Shown here: one piece after another, positions 8,903-17,363 of the stretch
Layout: each line of letters opens with the position of its first letter
Position numbering within the stretch: the first letter of the stretch is position 1
Translations under genes and position numbers: made by a program
Source of the DNA: Hydrogenimonas sp.
GTDB lineage: Bacteria; Campylobacterota; Campylobacteria; Campylobacterales; Hydrogenimonadaceae
Assembly: GCA_015490295.1 (NCBI GenBank)
Contig: WFYC01000076.1
Location: 37,000 to 100,999 of the forward strand
Reading direction: 5' to 3'
Length of the DNA: 64,000 nt
The notes under the pieces: model-generated
What the model was told of the DNA's origin: nothing
Seen by the model: the letters and a program-made list of their open reading frames with translations, nothing else
Database searches by the model: none

Positions 8903-9703
8903 CTATTCGTTTTCTACAATCTCTCTGATAGCTTTTATCTGTATCAGAAGTCTATCGAGATTTTCCAGTTTAATCATATTGGGCCCGTCGCTAAGAGCCT
9001 TTGAAGGGTCGAAATGCGTCTCGAAAAAAAATCCGTCCACCCCCACAGCAGCCGCCGCTCTGGCAAGATACGGCACAAAAGAACTGTCACCGCCAGTCTT
9101 TCCCCCCTGTCCCGGCATCTGAACGCTGTGTGTAGCATCGAATATCACGGGAGCAAACTTACGCATTATCGGCAAAGAGCGCATATCTACCACAAGATTG
9201 CCGTAGCCGAAAGTGGAACCCCTCTCCGTAAGCCATACGCCCGCTTTTCTGCTCGTCTCATAATCTACGCTCTCGAACCCCCTGGTTTTGAGAACCTTTT
9301 GAACCGAATAGTACATATCCGCAGGGACCATGAACTGCCCCTTTTTTATATTGACTATAGAGTCGGTTTTTGCCGCCGCTACCAACAGATCGGTCTGGCG
9401 ACACAAAAAGGCCGGTATCTGCAGCACATCTACCGTTTTTGCCGCTTCCGGAACCTGCCATGATTCATGAACATCGGTGAGTGTCCTGTATCCGAAAAGA
9501 GCTTTTACCTCTTCGAAAATCTTCATCCCCTCTTCGAGCCCTGGACCCCTGTAGCTCTTCAAGGAGGTACGGTTCGCTTTGTCAAAACTGGCTTTGAAGT
9601 AGAAGTCGATCGACCCGTCTTCATCATACTTTTTAAGCGCTTCCGCTATGCGCATCACACTCTCCCTGCTCTCGATAACGCATGGGCCGGCAATCAAAAT
9701 CAT
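8903..9703 (-). CDS. kdsA: 3-deoxy-D-manno-octulosonate 8-phosphate synthase (KDO-8-P synthase)
   Basis: 266 residues. It condenses phosphoenolpyruvate with arabinose 5-phosphate for lipopolysaccharide KDO. It starts [15 protein letters not shown]: the Cys at position 8 is the metal ligand of the metal-dependent KdsA class (E. coli KdsA has Asn there), so this is a metallo-KdsA. Conserved [51 protein letters not shown] and [11 protein letters not shown] all follow in order. The ATG lies in ATGA overlapping the upstream GGDEF gene, an unusual coupling. kdsA, ribH and nusB are neighbours in Campylobacter too. Confidence 0.96.
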   Translation of the reverse strand: MILIAGPCVIESRESVMRIAEALKKYDEDGSIDFYFKASFDKANRTSLKSYRGPGLEEGMKIFEEVKALFGYRTLTDVHESWQVPEAAKTVDVLQIPAFLCRQTDLLVAAAKTDSIVNIKKGQFMVPADMYYSVQKVLKTRGFESVDYETSRKAGVWLTERGSTFGYGNLVVDMRSLPIMRKFAPVIFDATHSVQMPGQGGKTGGDSSFVPYLARAAAAVGVDGFFFETHFDPSKALSDGPNMIKLENLDRLLIQIKAIREIVENE

Positions 9704-10353
9704 ACTTCAGATCCTTCTTTGTCAAATATCACTATCTCTTTTTTCTTCTCTTTGGCCCTCGTCAGTGCATCTTCGGCAAGGCCCAGCATCCTGTTCAGAT
9801 GTATCTGCTTGCCGTACATCGTTACAGCTCCATAACTTCTTCGGTACTCCACTCTTTTGTCACCCTGCATCAAAGGATCTCTCTCTATCTTCTGCTCTAT
9901 CCTCTCATTTACGGTGGCCACATTTTCGGTATCGCACTCTGAAAGCAGCACAAAAATGCCAGATCCGCCGAACCTTCCGAGAACGTCACTCGAACGTACG
10001 ACGCTACGGATCGCATCGTTAAGATGTTTGAGCACCGCATCGCCGGTCTTGAAGCTGTATCGCAGATTTATACTCTCCAGTTGGTCGACATCTACGATCA
10101 TGAGTGTAACGGGCCACTTGTGGCGTCTGGCCATCTTGATCTGGAGGTTTGCCATTTTGACGAAAAAAGGATAGTTGTAGGCTCCGGAAGCCTCATCCAG
10201 CGAACGGACACTCTGAATCTCTTCTTTGAGCGAATCTATCTCTCCCCGACTCTTTTTGAGAGCTTTTTTACAGCGTATCCACATTGCACCCTCTGCCGTC
10301 GCCACCAGCACAAGCGCACCGATTATCGCATATAAAATCTCTACGCTTATCAT
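9700..10353 (-). CDS. Membrane-anchored degenerate GGDEF-domain protein (first of three)
   Basis: 217 residues: an N-terminal membrane helix (about 5-25), a charged coiled-coil stretch (about 30-50), and a GGDEF fold from about 55. The metal-binding start of the fold is kept ([12 protein letters not shown]), but the signature is GGSGI, with Asp, Glu and Phe lost, so cyclic di-GMP synthesis is unlikely. No inhibitory RxxD site is evident. It shares the segment K(M)[10 protein letters not shown] with the next two genes, which argues for tandem duplication. It overlaps kdsA downstream and the second GGDEF gene upstream by ATGA. Role: probably a nucleotide-sensing or structural remnant; inference only. 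Confidence 0.75.
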   Translation of the reverse strand: MISVEILYAIIGALVLVATAEGAMWIRCKKALKKSRGEIDSLKEEIQSVRSLDEASGAYNYPFFVKMANLQIKMARRHKWPVTLMIVDVDQLESINLRYSFKTGDAVLKHLNDAIRSVVRSSDVLGRFGGSGIFVLLSECDTENVATVNERIEQKIERDPLMQGDKRVEYRRSYGAVTMYGKQIHLNRMLGLAEDALTRAKEKKKEIVIFDKEGSEV

Positions 10354-11090
10354 CTCGCCGTCCGACTCGTCTCTATTACGCTGCCGGGCCTCTCGGCCGC
10401 CCGGTCCATCGCTTCGTAGGCATACTCCATCAGCCTCTTAAGATCCGCCGAAGAGGGCTTCAGAGTCGATATTCCGCATTTGCACTCCAGCTTGTAGACC
10501 TTGTCGTCCACAGTAACGTATCTGTCCGATAGCCGTTTTTTGAAGCGCAATGCGATCTCCTTCGCGTTTTCCATATTGCAGTTCTGCAAAAATACAAGAT
10601 ACTCGTTTTTGGCGAAGCTTCCCACCTGATCGCTGCATCTTGTAGCCTTCTCCAGCTCTTTTACAACTATATCTTTTATATGTGCACTTATATCGGGAAC
10701 CCCTTTGTGACGGTTTGCCGGCTGAATAAAGATAGCCACCATACTGACATCCCAGCCGTTCCGTTTCGCAAGATATATCTGTTTTTTTCCCATTGTGTGG
10801 AACATCTGTTTGTCATGGAGCTCGAACAGCATGGAGGTGTTAAGGACTTCATCGCATCTTCTTTTCTGGATACGCGCTTTTATCAGCTCTGTCATGAAAA
10901 GGTATGATACGGCGGCGGCAACGAAGAAAAAGATGGCATAAGCGGCAATTTTTGCATCTGCGGGCTTAAATCCTCCGGCTTGCAGAAAATCCGCAAGTAT
11001 CGGCAGCCATGCGGCCGCACTCGTGATAAAGAGCCCTCCCAACAAACCGCCGAGAACCTTGTAGCGGCCTCTGTTAGCAACATTGTTCAC
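10350..11090 (-). CDS. Two-helix membrane protein with highly degenerate GGDEF domain (second of three)
   Basis: 246 residues with two membrane helices (about 12-35 and 47-67), then a GGDEF-like fold. Both functional sites have gone: the first metal Asp segment reads MVAIFIQPANRHKG, and the signature reads AKNEY in SFAKNEYLVFLQN. It keeps the paralogue landmark LAKRNGWDV and the overall spacing of its two neighbours. It is therefore a catalytically dead member of a tandem family. It overlaps the first GGDEF gene by ATGA and follows the interrupted third copy after 12 bp; all are read in the same direction ahead of kdsA. The cyclic di-GMP connection is by homology only. Confidence 0.65.
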   Translation of the reverse strand: MNNVANRGRYKVLGGLLGGLFITSAAAWLPILADFLQAGGFKPADAKIAAYAIFFFVAAAVSYLFMTELIKARIQKRRCDEVLNTSMLFELHDKQMFHTMGKKQIYLAKRNGWDVSMVAIFIQPANRHKGVPDISAHIKDIVVKELEKATRCSDQVGSFAKNEYLVFLQNCNMENAKEIALRFKKRLSDRYVTVDDKVYKLECKCGISTLKPSSADLKRLMEYAYEAMDRAAERPGSVIETSRTAR

Positions 11091-11102
11091 GAATGACGCC
11101 TT

Positions 11103-11837
11103 TTAAAAGAGTTCAATACGGTTGGCTCCTTTTTTCTTGGCACGCATCAACGCTTCGTCCGCCCTGCTCATAATGGTATCGAATCTCACTACCTGCCCGG
11201 CAAACGAAACCACCCCTGAAGAGAAGGGAATGTTTACAGATTCCCTACTCTCCGCCACGGCAGGCGACTCCAGCACTTTTGCCTGAATCCTCTGTATGAC
11301 TCTCTGTGCATCTCTCGCATCGCAATCGGGAAGCAGAAGCACGAAACGGTCGTCATCATAGCGGGCTGCAAGATCGCTCTCCCTTATCGAAGATCTCAGT
11401 ATCGAGGAGAAGTGTTTCAAGACCAGGTCCCCCGTTTCATAACCATACTTTTCGTTGATTTCCGAAAGCCTGTCGATATCCATAACTACGAGGCCAACAG
11501 GCCATCTGTTATGTTTGGCGATCTTTATCTGGGTGCCTGCCAGCTCTTCAAAAACGGTGCTTTTATAGAGCTTCGTGATCTCATCCAGCAATATCTCCTC
11601 CTTCCACTCCCTATGCACCCTTTCAAGTCTGCTTTTTTGATAAAAGAGCAGGAAAAAGAGTAGAAAAAAGATCGCGATCTAGAGTGCACTCATTATGGCC
11701 GTTGCCAGGTTCGAGTCGCTGCCGATACCGTTTCGAAGCAACGACCACAAAAGCAATCCGAGCAGCACACTGCTGCCAAAAACCGCAAAGAACGCCGTTA
11801 CGGCCGTTTTCCACACAGGAGTGTCTGCACTTGACAT
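11103..11837 (-). pseudogene. Third GGDEF paralogue, interrupted by an in-frame TAG codon
   Basis: Read from ATG 11837, the frame gives a first membrane helix (TAVTAFFAVFGSSVLLGLLL), a short loop, TAG at 11681-11679, then a second helix (IAIFFLLFFLLFY). It then runs in the same frame into the GGDEF domain down to the stop at 11103. Removing the single TAG gives a 244-residue protein with the same two-helix layout as the neighbour at 10350-11090, so this is one gene split by a nonsense codon and not two genes. The C-terminal piece could restart at GTG 11618 (171 residues, no membrane anchor). The signature is DDDRF instead of GGDEF, while the metal-site Asp segment VVMDIDRLSEINEKYG is kept. 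Decay, a sequencing error or stop-codon readthrough are all possible. Confidence 0.72.
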
Positions 11838-11878
11838 GCTCTTACTTTACCATATTTTATCTTAACGCCCGATGTTAC

Positions 11879-11988
11879 GCAAATTCCGGGCAAAGCCCGT
11901 AATTTGGCAGGGCCTGAACGGCCCTACAACCCCCTGAAGCTTCGAAATCCAAGTTTCGAGACGATTTTACGCTTTCTGCGTAAAATCG
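11879..11988. repeat. Cluster of inverted repeats between two same-strand genes
   Basis: Within 110 bases there are successive hairpin-forming sequences. CGGGC-AAA-GCCCG is flanked by CAAATT/AATTTG (11880-11906). AGGGCC-N5-GGCCCT lies at 11909-11925. TCGAAA and TTTCGA flank a short loop near 11943-11958. A perfect 11-bp repeat CGATTTTACGC-N5-GCGTAAAATCG lies at 11962-11988. The last could end transcription of the DMT gene at 12012, but four hairpins in a row look more like an interspersed palindromic repeat. No ORF is seen in 11838-12011. Confidence 0.6.
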
Positions 11989-12011
11989 GTTAACACATCT
12001 TACACAATTTT

Positions 12012-12914
12012 TCAGGCTCTTTTCTCTTTGGCTCTTGCAACTGCGACTCCGGCCGTTACGATCAGGCCGATACCGAGCCATGTAAGCGGATCGGGCAGCG
12101 GATCGCCGATAAAAAGGCCGAGAATTATGGAAAAGAGGATATTACTGTAGCTTACGGCCCCCACGATTCCCGCCTGTGTCACTCCATATGCCTTGGTCAT
12201 ATAAAACTGGGCGAGTGTCGCGAAGAGTCCCATAAGCACGATAAAAACCCATGTTTCGGCAGAAGGCACGACAAACTCTCCGAAGAGCATATCGAGCTCC
12301 GGTATATCGACATAGGGGCTGACAGCCATGAGAATGAGCGGTCCGATACTACCTATAACGGTGAACGAAAGGACTATGGCTCTCGTATCGTAGTAGTTTC
12401 TGAGCTCTCTTACCGCCGTGTATGCAAGCGCGGCGCCGGCCCCGCTGAATATGCCGAGCCACGCTGTCTTATCCAGCACCGCCCCGGAAGGTTTGGCGAT
12501 AAAAACGATCCCGACAAACCCCAGCACGAGAGCTGCCCATCCGACCCTGCCCATTCTCTCTTTCAGAAAAAGCCACGCAAAAAGGGCTGTAAAAATCGGG
12601 GATGTTTTGGAGTAGGTCATCGCATCGCCGAGAGGTATATGGGCTATATTGTAAAAAAACGCCAGAAGAGCCAAAAAGCCCATCATCCCTCTAAAGAAGA
12701 GGAGCCACCCTTTCCCTCCTTTGTGCTCCATCGGCCTCTTGATTAGTGTGGCCGCAATCAAAACCGCACCGAAGAGGTTTCTGAAAAAAACGACCTCCAA
12801 AGAGGGCATGCTCTGGCTTAGAATTTTTGCGAAGACTCCCATCAATGCAAACATGAGGGAGGCAAAAAGCATATATCTTATGCCGGCATCTATCCGGCCG
12901 ATACGATCTCTCAA
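12012..12914 (-). CDS. EamA/DMT-family permease
   Basis: 300 residues with about ten membrane helices in two homologous halves, the layout of the drug/metabolite transporter (EamA, RhaT-like) superfamily. The halves start near GIRYMLFASLMFALMGVFAK and at DKTAWLGIFSGAGAALAYTA. Each contains the family's helix-3/4 boundary pattern (FFRNLFGAVLI; TSPIFTALFAWLFLKE, with the Lys/Arg-Glu after helix 4, and its counterpart SYSNILFSIILGLF). Substrate cannot be read from sequence; members export amino acids, nucleosides, riboflavin or other metabolites. It lies 6 bp after the DUF3108 gene on the same strand, so the two are probably co-transcribed. Confidence 0.85.
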   Translation of the reverse strand: MRDRIGRIDAGIRYMLFASLMFALMGVFAKILSQSMPSLEVVFFRNLFGAVLIAATLIKRPMEHKGGKGWLLFFRGMMGFLALLAFFYNIAHIPLGDAMTYSKTSPIFTALFAWLFLKERMGRVGWAALVLGFVGIVFIAKPSGAVLDKTAWLGIFSGAGAALAYTAVRELRNYYDTRAIVLSFTVIGSIGPLILMAVSPYVDIPELDMLFGEFVVPSAETWVFIVLMGLFATLAQFYMTKAYGVTQAGIVGAVSYSNILFSIILGLFIGDPLPDPLTWLGIGLIVTAGVAVARAKEKRA

Positions 12915-12920
12915 AACCCG

Positions 12921-13667
12921 CTATTTCTTCCGTTCCAGGTGTGTCAGTTTGCCTCGGATATCCCCGAACATTATTACATCTTTCAAAAGCGCTTTCCGGG
13001 CAATGAAGTCTCTGCCCAAAGAGAGGTAAAGCTCTCCCCCTTTGGATCCGAAAAGTTTCTGGTAGATCGTCACTTTGAGATAACAGGGCTCATCACCGAG
13101 ACTCTTTTTCAGCTTCTGCCTATCGCCTCCCGTGACGGTCTGTACTCTGACTCGCCCCGTCCTCTTCTCGGCACCGACCGCTTTTAGATCTTTTGCAAAA
13201 GGCTCTTTGCAATCGCCTATAATATCTTTTATATTGAAATATAGCGACAATATATCGTTTTCGGCATAATAGGGCAGCGTCTCGTTCTTCTCGTCCTTCA
13301 GCTTTCCGTCACGATAGTTCTCTTCATGAAAAACGACCCTCTTTGCGGCATGGTCGAAAGTGTAAATCTTGATACGGCGTTTTCCGGATCGTCTTATATC
13401 TTTGGTAAAAGTAGTCGGCAGCAGTCTTCCATCTACGATGACCCCTTTGCTGCCGTATATCTCGACACGCCCTCCGCTAAGAACTTTCGCCAGTCCGGTA
13501 GCTTTGGCTACCATCTTTATCTCGTACTCTCCGCCCTCTTTGGTCAAATAGGCGTCCGACACACCCATCTTTCCGAAGATTCCGTACTCGATCTTGTAGG
13601 TCGCATGTATCGTCTCCGCAAAGAGCAGACCTGAGAACATAATGAACAAAAACACCACTCTCTTCAT
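12921..13667 (-). CDS. DUF3108 family periplasmic protein
   Basis: I chose ATG 13667 (MKRVVFLFIMFSGLLFAETIHA): AAGGAT, the ribosome-binding site, sits just upstream, whereas the GTG at 13682 would place that site inside the gene. A signal peptide of about 18 residues is clear. The mature protein (about 230 residues) starts ATYKIEYGIFGKMGVSDAYL, the hallmark beginning of DUF3108, a beta-rich family of unknown function found in the envelopes of Gram-negative bacteria. Two Cys (GDCKEPF, EPCYLKV) may pair. It is transcribed divergently from der and shares an operon with the DMT permease downstream. Confidence 0.8.
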   Translation of the reverse strand: MKRVVFLFIMFSGLLFAETIHATYKIEYGIFGKMGVSDAYLTKEGGEYEIKMVAKATGLAKVLSGGRVEIYGSKGVIVDGRLLPTTFTKDIRRSGKRRIKIYTFDHAAKRVVFHEENYRDGKLKDEKNETLPYYAENDILSLYFNIKDIIGDCKEPFAKDLKAVGAEKRTGRVRVQTVTGGDRQKLKKSLGDEPCYLKVTIYQKLFGSKGGELYLSLGRDFIARKALLKDVIMFGDIRGKLTHLERKK

Positions 13668-13743
13668 GCCATATCCTTTCACTGGCTTATTTAATCACAT
13701 TTTCGATAAAATCGTAGTAAATTATTGTGAATCAAAGAGGGAT

Positions 13744-15138
13744 ATGAAAAAGATAGCGATTCTGGGGCAGCCGAATGTCGGAAAAAGCTCCCTTTTCAAC
13801 CGTCTTGCCAAAAGACGCATAGCGATAACATCCGAGACGGCGGGTACGACCAGGGACGTCAAAAAGGAGTTTATAGACTTCGACGGCAAAGAGGCCGAGA
13901 TACTGGATACCGGTGGTATTGACGAGAGTACCGAGCTTTTTAGAAGCGTAAAGAACAAGGCGATAGAAGCCGCAGAAGAGGCCGATATAATACTCTATCT
14001 CGTAGATGGCAAAAAACTTCCTGACGAACGTGACAAGGCGCTCTTTTACAGACTGCAGAGACTCGGCAAGCCTATAGCGCTTGTAATAAACAAGATAGAC
14101 AACGACAAAGAGGAGGAGCGCGCCTGGGAGTTCGGAGAGTTTGGGGCGAAGGAGATGTTCGCTATCTCCGTTTCGCACAACAGAAGGGTCGGGAAGTTGA
14201 TCGAGTGGGTAAAGAGCCACCTCGAAGAGCCGATGCCCCGACTGCGGATCGAAGAGGATGACGCACTCGAAAATCTCATCGATATGTTCGACGAGAGCGG
14301 AACCCTGAAAGAGGAGGAGGATCTCAAAGAGATAGGGGTGGCTATCATCGGCCGCACGAATGTCGGCAAAAGCTCGCTGCTCAACGCGCTTCTCGGCAGC
14401 GAAAGAGCCGTCGTAAGCGATGTCGCGGGCACTACGATAGACCCGGTAGACGAGAAGATGGTCATAGGCGACAAAACGGTCACATTTGTAGATACGGCCG
14501 GGCTGCGAAGGCGCGGCAAGATACAGGGGATAGAGCGGTACGCCCTGGGGCGCACCCGCCAGATGCTCGAACGTGCGGACATAGCGCTGCTGGTACTCGA
14601 TGCGAGTGCACCTCTTAGCGAACTAGATGAAAAGATAGCCGGCCTGGTGGATGAGTTCAAACTCGGCTGCATCATCGTCTTGAACAAATGGGACGAGGCA
14701 CTCGGCAGCTACGAAGAGATTGTCGATGAACTCAGATACAGATTCAAGTTTCTCTCATGGGCCCCGATCATAACGGTTTCGGCAAAATCGAAAAAGAGAG
14801 TACATAAAATTTTCGATACGATTTTGAAGGTTTTCGAAAACTATACCAGACACATACCTACAAGAGAGCTGAACGAGGTGATCAAGCAGGCGACGATAAA
14901 ACACCATATTCCGAGCTTCAAAGGCAGACCGGTCAACATACTATTCGCTACACAATACGCGATAAAGCCCCCTAAGATCGCTCTTGTATCCAACAGACCC
15001 GGGGGAATCCACTTCAGTTACATACGCTATCTGACAAACCGATTGCGGGAAAATTTCGATCTCGAAGGCACTCCGGTGATACTGCTGCCGAAAAAACGCG
15101 GAGAAAGAGAGGAGGATGAGAGACAGGAAGGGAGCTGA
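13744..15138 (+). CDS. der: Ribosome assembly GTPase Der (EngA)
   Basis: 464 residues from ATG 13744 (AGAGGGAT is the ribosome-binding site); the frame is open further upstream but without a plausible start. Two tandem GTPase domains identify Der, which acts in 50S subunit assembly. Domain 1 has GQPNVGKS at residues 8-15, DTGG and NKID. Domain 2 has GRTNVGKS near 203, DTAGLRRRG, and NKWD. A C-terminal KH-like domain follows (TRHIPTRELNEVI through FDLEGTPV), ending in a basic/acidic tail. Length and motif order match the family. It converges on the potassium channel gene with only 3 bp between stops. In Campylobacter der lies close to trpS and serS, as here. Confidence 0.97.
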   Translation: MKKIAILGQPNVGKSSLFNRLAKRRIAITSETAGTTRDVKKEFIDFDGKEAEILDTGGIDESTELFRSVKNKAIEAAEEADIILYLVDGKKLPDERDKALFYRLQRLGKPIALVINKIDNDKEEERAWEFGEFGAKEMFAISVSHNRRVGKLIEWVKSHLEEPMPRLRIEEDDALENLIDMFDESGTLKEEEDLKEIGVAIIGRTNVGKSSLLNALLGSERAVVSDVAGTTIDPVDEKMVIGDKTVTFVDTAGLRRRGKIQGIERYALGRTRQMLERADIALLVLDASAPLSELDEKIAGLVDEFKLGCIIVLNKWDEALGSYEEIVDELRYRFKFLSWAPIITVSAKSKKRVHKIFDTILKVFENYTRHIPTRELNEVIKQATIKHHIPSFKGRPVNILFATQYAIKPPKIALVSNRPGGIHFSYIRYLTNRLRENFDLEGTPVILLPKKRGEREEDERQEGS

Positions 15139-15141
15139 CCT

Positions 15142-16851
15142 CTACCCGTTTTTACGACCGAACAACAACCTGTCGACCAGAGACTGGCTGCACTCCTCTC
15201 CGGTGAGGACATAGCACAATTCGTTTATATTCTCCATAATATACTCGACATCGTCAAACGACTCCCTGTCTCCCGCCATGAGTATTCTGTCTCCTATTTT
15301 TATCGGAAAGTCGGGCTCGGGAAGCAGGATCTCCTCTTCTCCCCTCTTTACATAGAGTATCAGCAGCGGGTTGCTCTTTTTCCAGTCGTCTCTCCTTCTG
15401 CTCAAAACCTCGTAGGGAACCTCTTCACCGCTCTCCCTCATATGGCGAACCAGGGCATAGGCGTGGTTTTCGTCTATGACCGTTTCGAACGTTTCCGGAT
15501 TGTTTCCTATATTCTCCTTCATCTCCTCCACGACACGCCTCCCCCACTCTTCACCGCGGTAGTTGATAAGGCGTATAAAACGGTCGGCCAGCGGTCTGGC
15601 TAACGTATTGTATGTCTTTTTCACCATCAGAGTCTCTATGGTTATGACCCTGTCGATCTTCGCCGCCTTGAAGACTACGGCATCGTTGATCCTGTTCTCT
15701 CTGGCTACGGTGTAAATATCGGGGTTTATCCTCTTCGCGGCCATTATTATCGAGAGATTCAGAAGATCGTCTTTCGTCGCCGCGATTATGCAGGCAGCCT
15801 CCTGCACATCGGCTTTTAGAAGTATCTTCTTGTCGTCTGCGTCGCCGACCATCACCTTCTCTCCCCTTTTGGCCTTCGCGGCCTTTTTCGGGCTCGCTTC
15901 GATGAAGATATAGTCGATGCCCGCCCTTTTTAGGCCGACCTCCAGCGCAGTGCCCATCCTTCCGTATCCGCAAACTATATATTTGCCCTCCTTCGGCAGC
16001 CTATCCTTCCTTCGAAGAACCAGCGGATCGCCGTATACCCACTGCTCGAGCATAAGTAGGGATGGCGATTTGAGAGAAAGATATATCCTTTTTGCGATAA
16101 TCTTGAACGGGTTTTCGACGATATCCGCACCGATCGTCTTGAGGTTCTGCGCATACTCCTCTTCGGTCGCTTCTACTATAACCGTAACGTGTTTGTTCAT
16201 CAGTTTGGCCGACAGAGCGACATGAAGATTCATCACGTCATCATTGAAAAGAGATACGACCGCCTTGCAGTTGTGCTTGTGGATTCCGGCGGTTCTGAAT
16301 ACGTTGGGGTCTCTTATGTCGCCTACAAGCGCCGGAACTTCTATGGAGTAGTTCTCTAGTGCGAGCAGCTTTATCTTCTCTTCGTTCTTCTCTATGATGA
16401 CACTGCGTACACCCTCGCTCGTGAGCCTGTCTATAATCGCTTTTGTCATCGAGTTGTAACCGACGAAGATGATAAATGGTTCGTCCATCTTCTTGATTTT
16501 CCTCTGAAACTGCGCAAGCGCTATCTGTGCGGCCAAAACTTTGTCCTGCACGAGCGTTATGATCGAGCCGATGGCGTAGAGCCAACCGATGACCGTAAGG
16601 TAGATGGTAAAGCCTACCCACAGTTTCTGGGGATATGTAAACTGGTAGGGGCTCTCGCCGAAACCGATGGTGGTAGCCATGTAGGATACGAAATAGAAAG
16701 CGTCGAAGAAGCTGAGGTGGTAGGGTCTCCCCTGATCATCAACCCCGGGTATCAGAACCATACCCAGAATAGAGACCGAAAAGGTGGCTATCAGTACGTA
16801 CATCGGCGTACGCATACGCTTGATAATCAGGTAGAGCGAATTGTTGCGCAA
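15142..16851 (-). CDS. Potassium channel protein with two RCK (TrkA-N/C) domains
   Basis: 569 residues. Residues 1 to about 110 form a two-helix ion channel pore: helix at about 17-35, pore helix and filter TTIGFGES (near 60-67), second helix WVGFTIYLTVIGWLYAIGS. The filter has TIGFGE where classical channels have TVGYGD; TIGFGE is within the K+ channel range. A first NAD-binding RCK domain starts at IIFVGYNSM, and a second at YIVCGYGRMGTALE. A C-terminal TrkA-C-like module (about 440-540: EEEILLPEPDFPIKIGDRIL) follows. It probably passes K+ and is gated by ligands on the RCK ring. It starts 6 bp after a small membrane protein gene with which it seems to form an operon. Confidence 0.88.
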   Translation of the reverse strand: MRNNSLYLIIKRMRTPMYVLIATFSVSILGMVLIPGVDDQGRPYHLSFFDAFYFVSYMATTIGFGESPYQFTYPQKLWVGFTIYLTVIGWLYAIGSIITLVQDKVLAAQIALAQFQRKIKKMDEPFIIFVGYNSMTKAIIDRLTSEGVRSVIIEKNEEKIKLLALENYSIEVPALVGDIRDPNVFRTAGIHKHNCKAVVSLFNDDVMNLHVALSAKLMNKHVTVIVEATEEEYAQNLKTIGADIVENPFKIIAKRIYLSLKSPSLLMLEQWVYGDPLVLRRKDRLPKEGKYIVCGYGRMGTALEVGLKRAGIDYIFIEASPKKAAKAKRGEKVMVGDADDKKILLKADVQEAACIIAATKDDLLNLSIIMAAKRINPDIYTVARENRINDAVVFKAAKIDRVITIETLMVKKTYNTLARPLADRFIRLINYRGEEWGRRVVEEMKENIGNNPETFETVIDENHAYALVRHMRESGEEVPYEVLSRRRDDWKKSNPLLILYVKRGEEEILLPEPDFPIKIGDRILMAGDRESFDDVEYIMENINELCYVLTGEECSQSLVDRLLFGRKNG

Positions 16852-16857
16852 TTTGTT

Positions 16858-17235
16858 CTACCTCTTCGACTTCAGCACATCTCCGGTAAATAGAACAACC
16901 GAGACGATGTTCGCCAAAAGAGCGCCCCCCGAGAGTGAGACTATTGCGGTCACCGCTTCCGTATTGAGACCCGTAACATACTCTCCGAGCGCCCATACCG
17001 ATGCCGCGGCGATAAGCTGTATGTCGGCGACCAGACTTGTAGCAAGAAGCACGGCACCTAGATGGGTTTTGTCTCCGAGTTTGTATATCGTAGCTATCAG
17101 GTTCACGATTATAGCGACGAAAAGCTCATAACGGTTGTGCTGTTCGAGCACAGTAGGGTCTCCGTAGAAGAAACCGAAGTTCATCGTAAGAGCCAATATG
17201 ATGAAAAATCCCGAAATCACCTTCTCCAAATTCAT
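16858..17235 (-). CDS. Small four-helix membrane protein (DUF6394-like)
   Basis: 125 residues: helices at about 5-25, 37-52, 60-85 and 95-118, joined by short loops (GDPTVLEQHNRYE, YKLGDKTHLG, GEYVTGLNTEA). I recognise it as the small membrane protein commonly found beside RCK-type potassium channels in Campylobacterota, probably DUF6394; function unknown. ATG 17235 is preceded by a weak GGCTCTTGG context. It is read just before the channel gene (6-bp gap), so a role as a channel subunit or modulator is reasonable but unproven. Its upstream region faces trpS, transcribed the other way. Confidence 0.65.
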   Translation of the reverse strand: MNLEKVISGFFIILALTMNFGFFYGDPTVLEQHNRYELFVAIIVNLIATIYKLGDKTHLGAVLLATSLVADIQLIAAASVWALGEYVTGLNTEAVTAIVSLSGGALLANIVSVVLFTGDVLKSKR

Positions 17236-17327
17236 CCAAGAGCCTTTGCCTGAAATATTTTCGGTCTGCCGAATCTACCTGAATTGTATTAGGATGTCGA
17301 TTAAACCACACTAAAATGATGATCAGG

Positions 17328-17333
17328 TATAAT
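17328..17333 (+). promoter_or_regulatory. Likely -10 box of trpS
   Basis: TATAAT on the plus strand, 30 bases before ATG 17364. The hexamer 17 bases upstream (ACCACA, 17305-17310) is a poor -35, usual for this phylum. GGAAGGA at about 17348-17354 is the ribosome-binding site. Confidence 0.5.
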
Positions 17334-17363
17334 TGCCAAAAAATCGGGAAGGACACTGACAGA

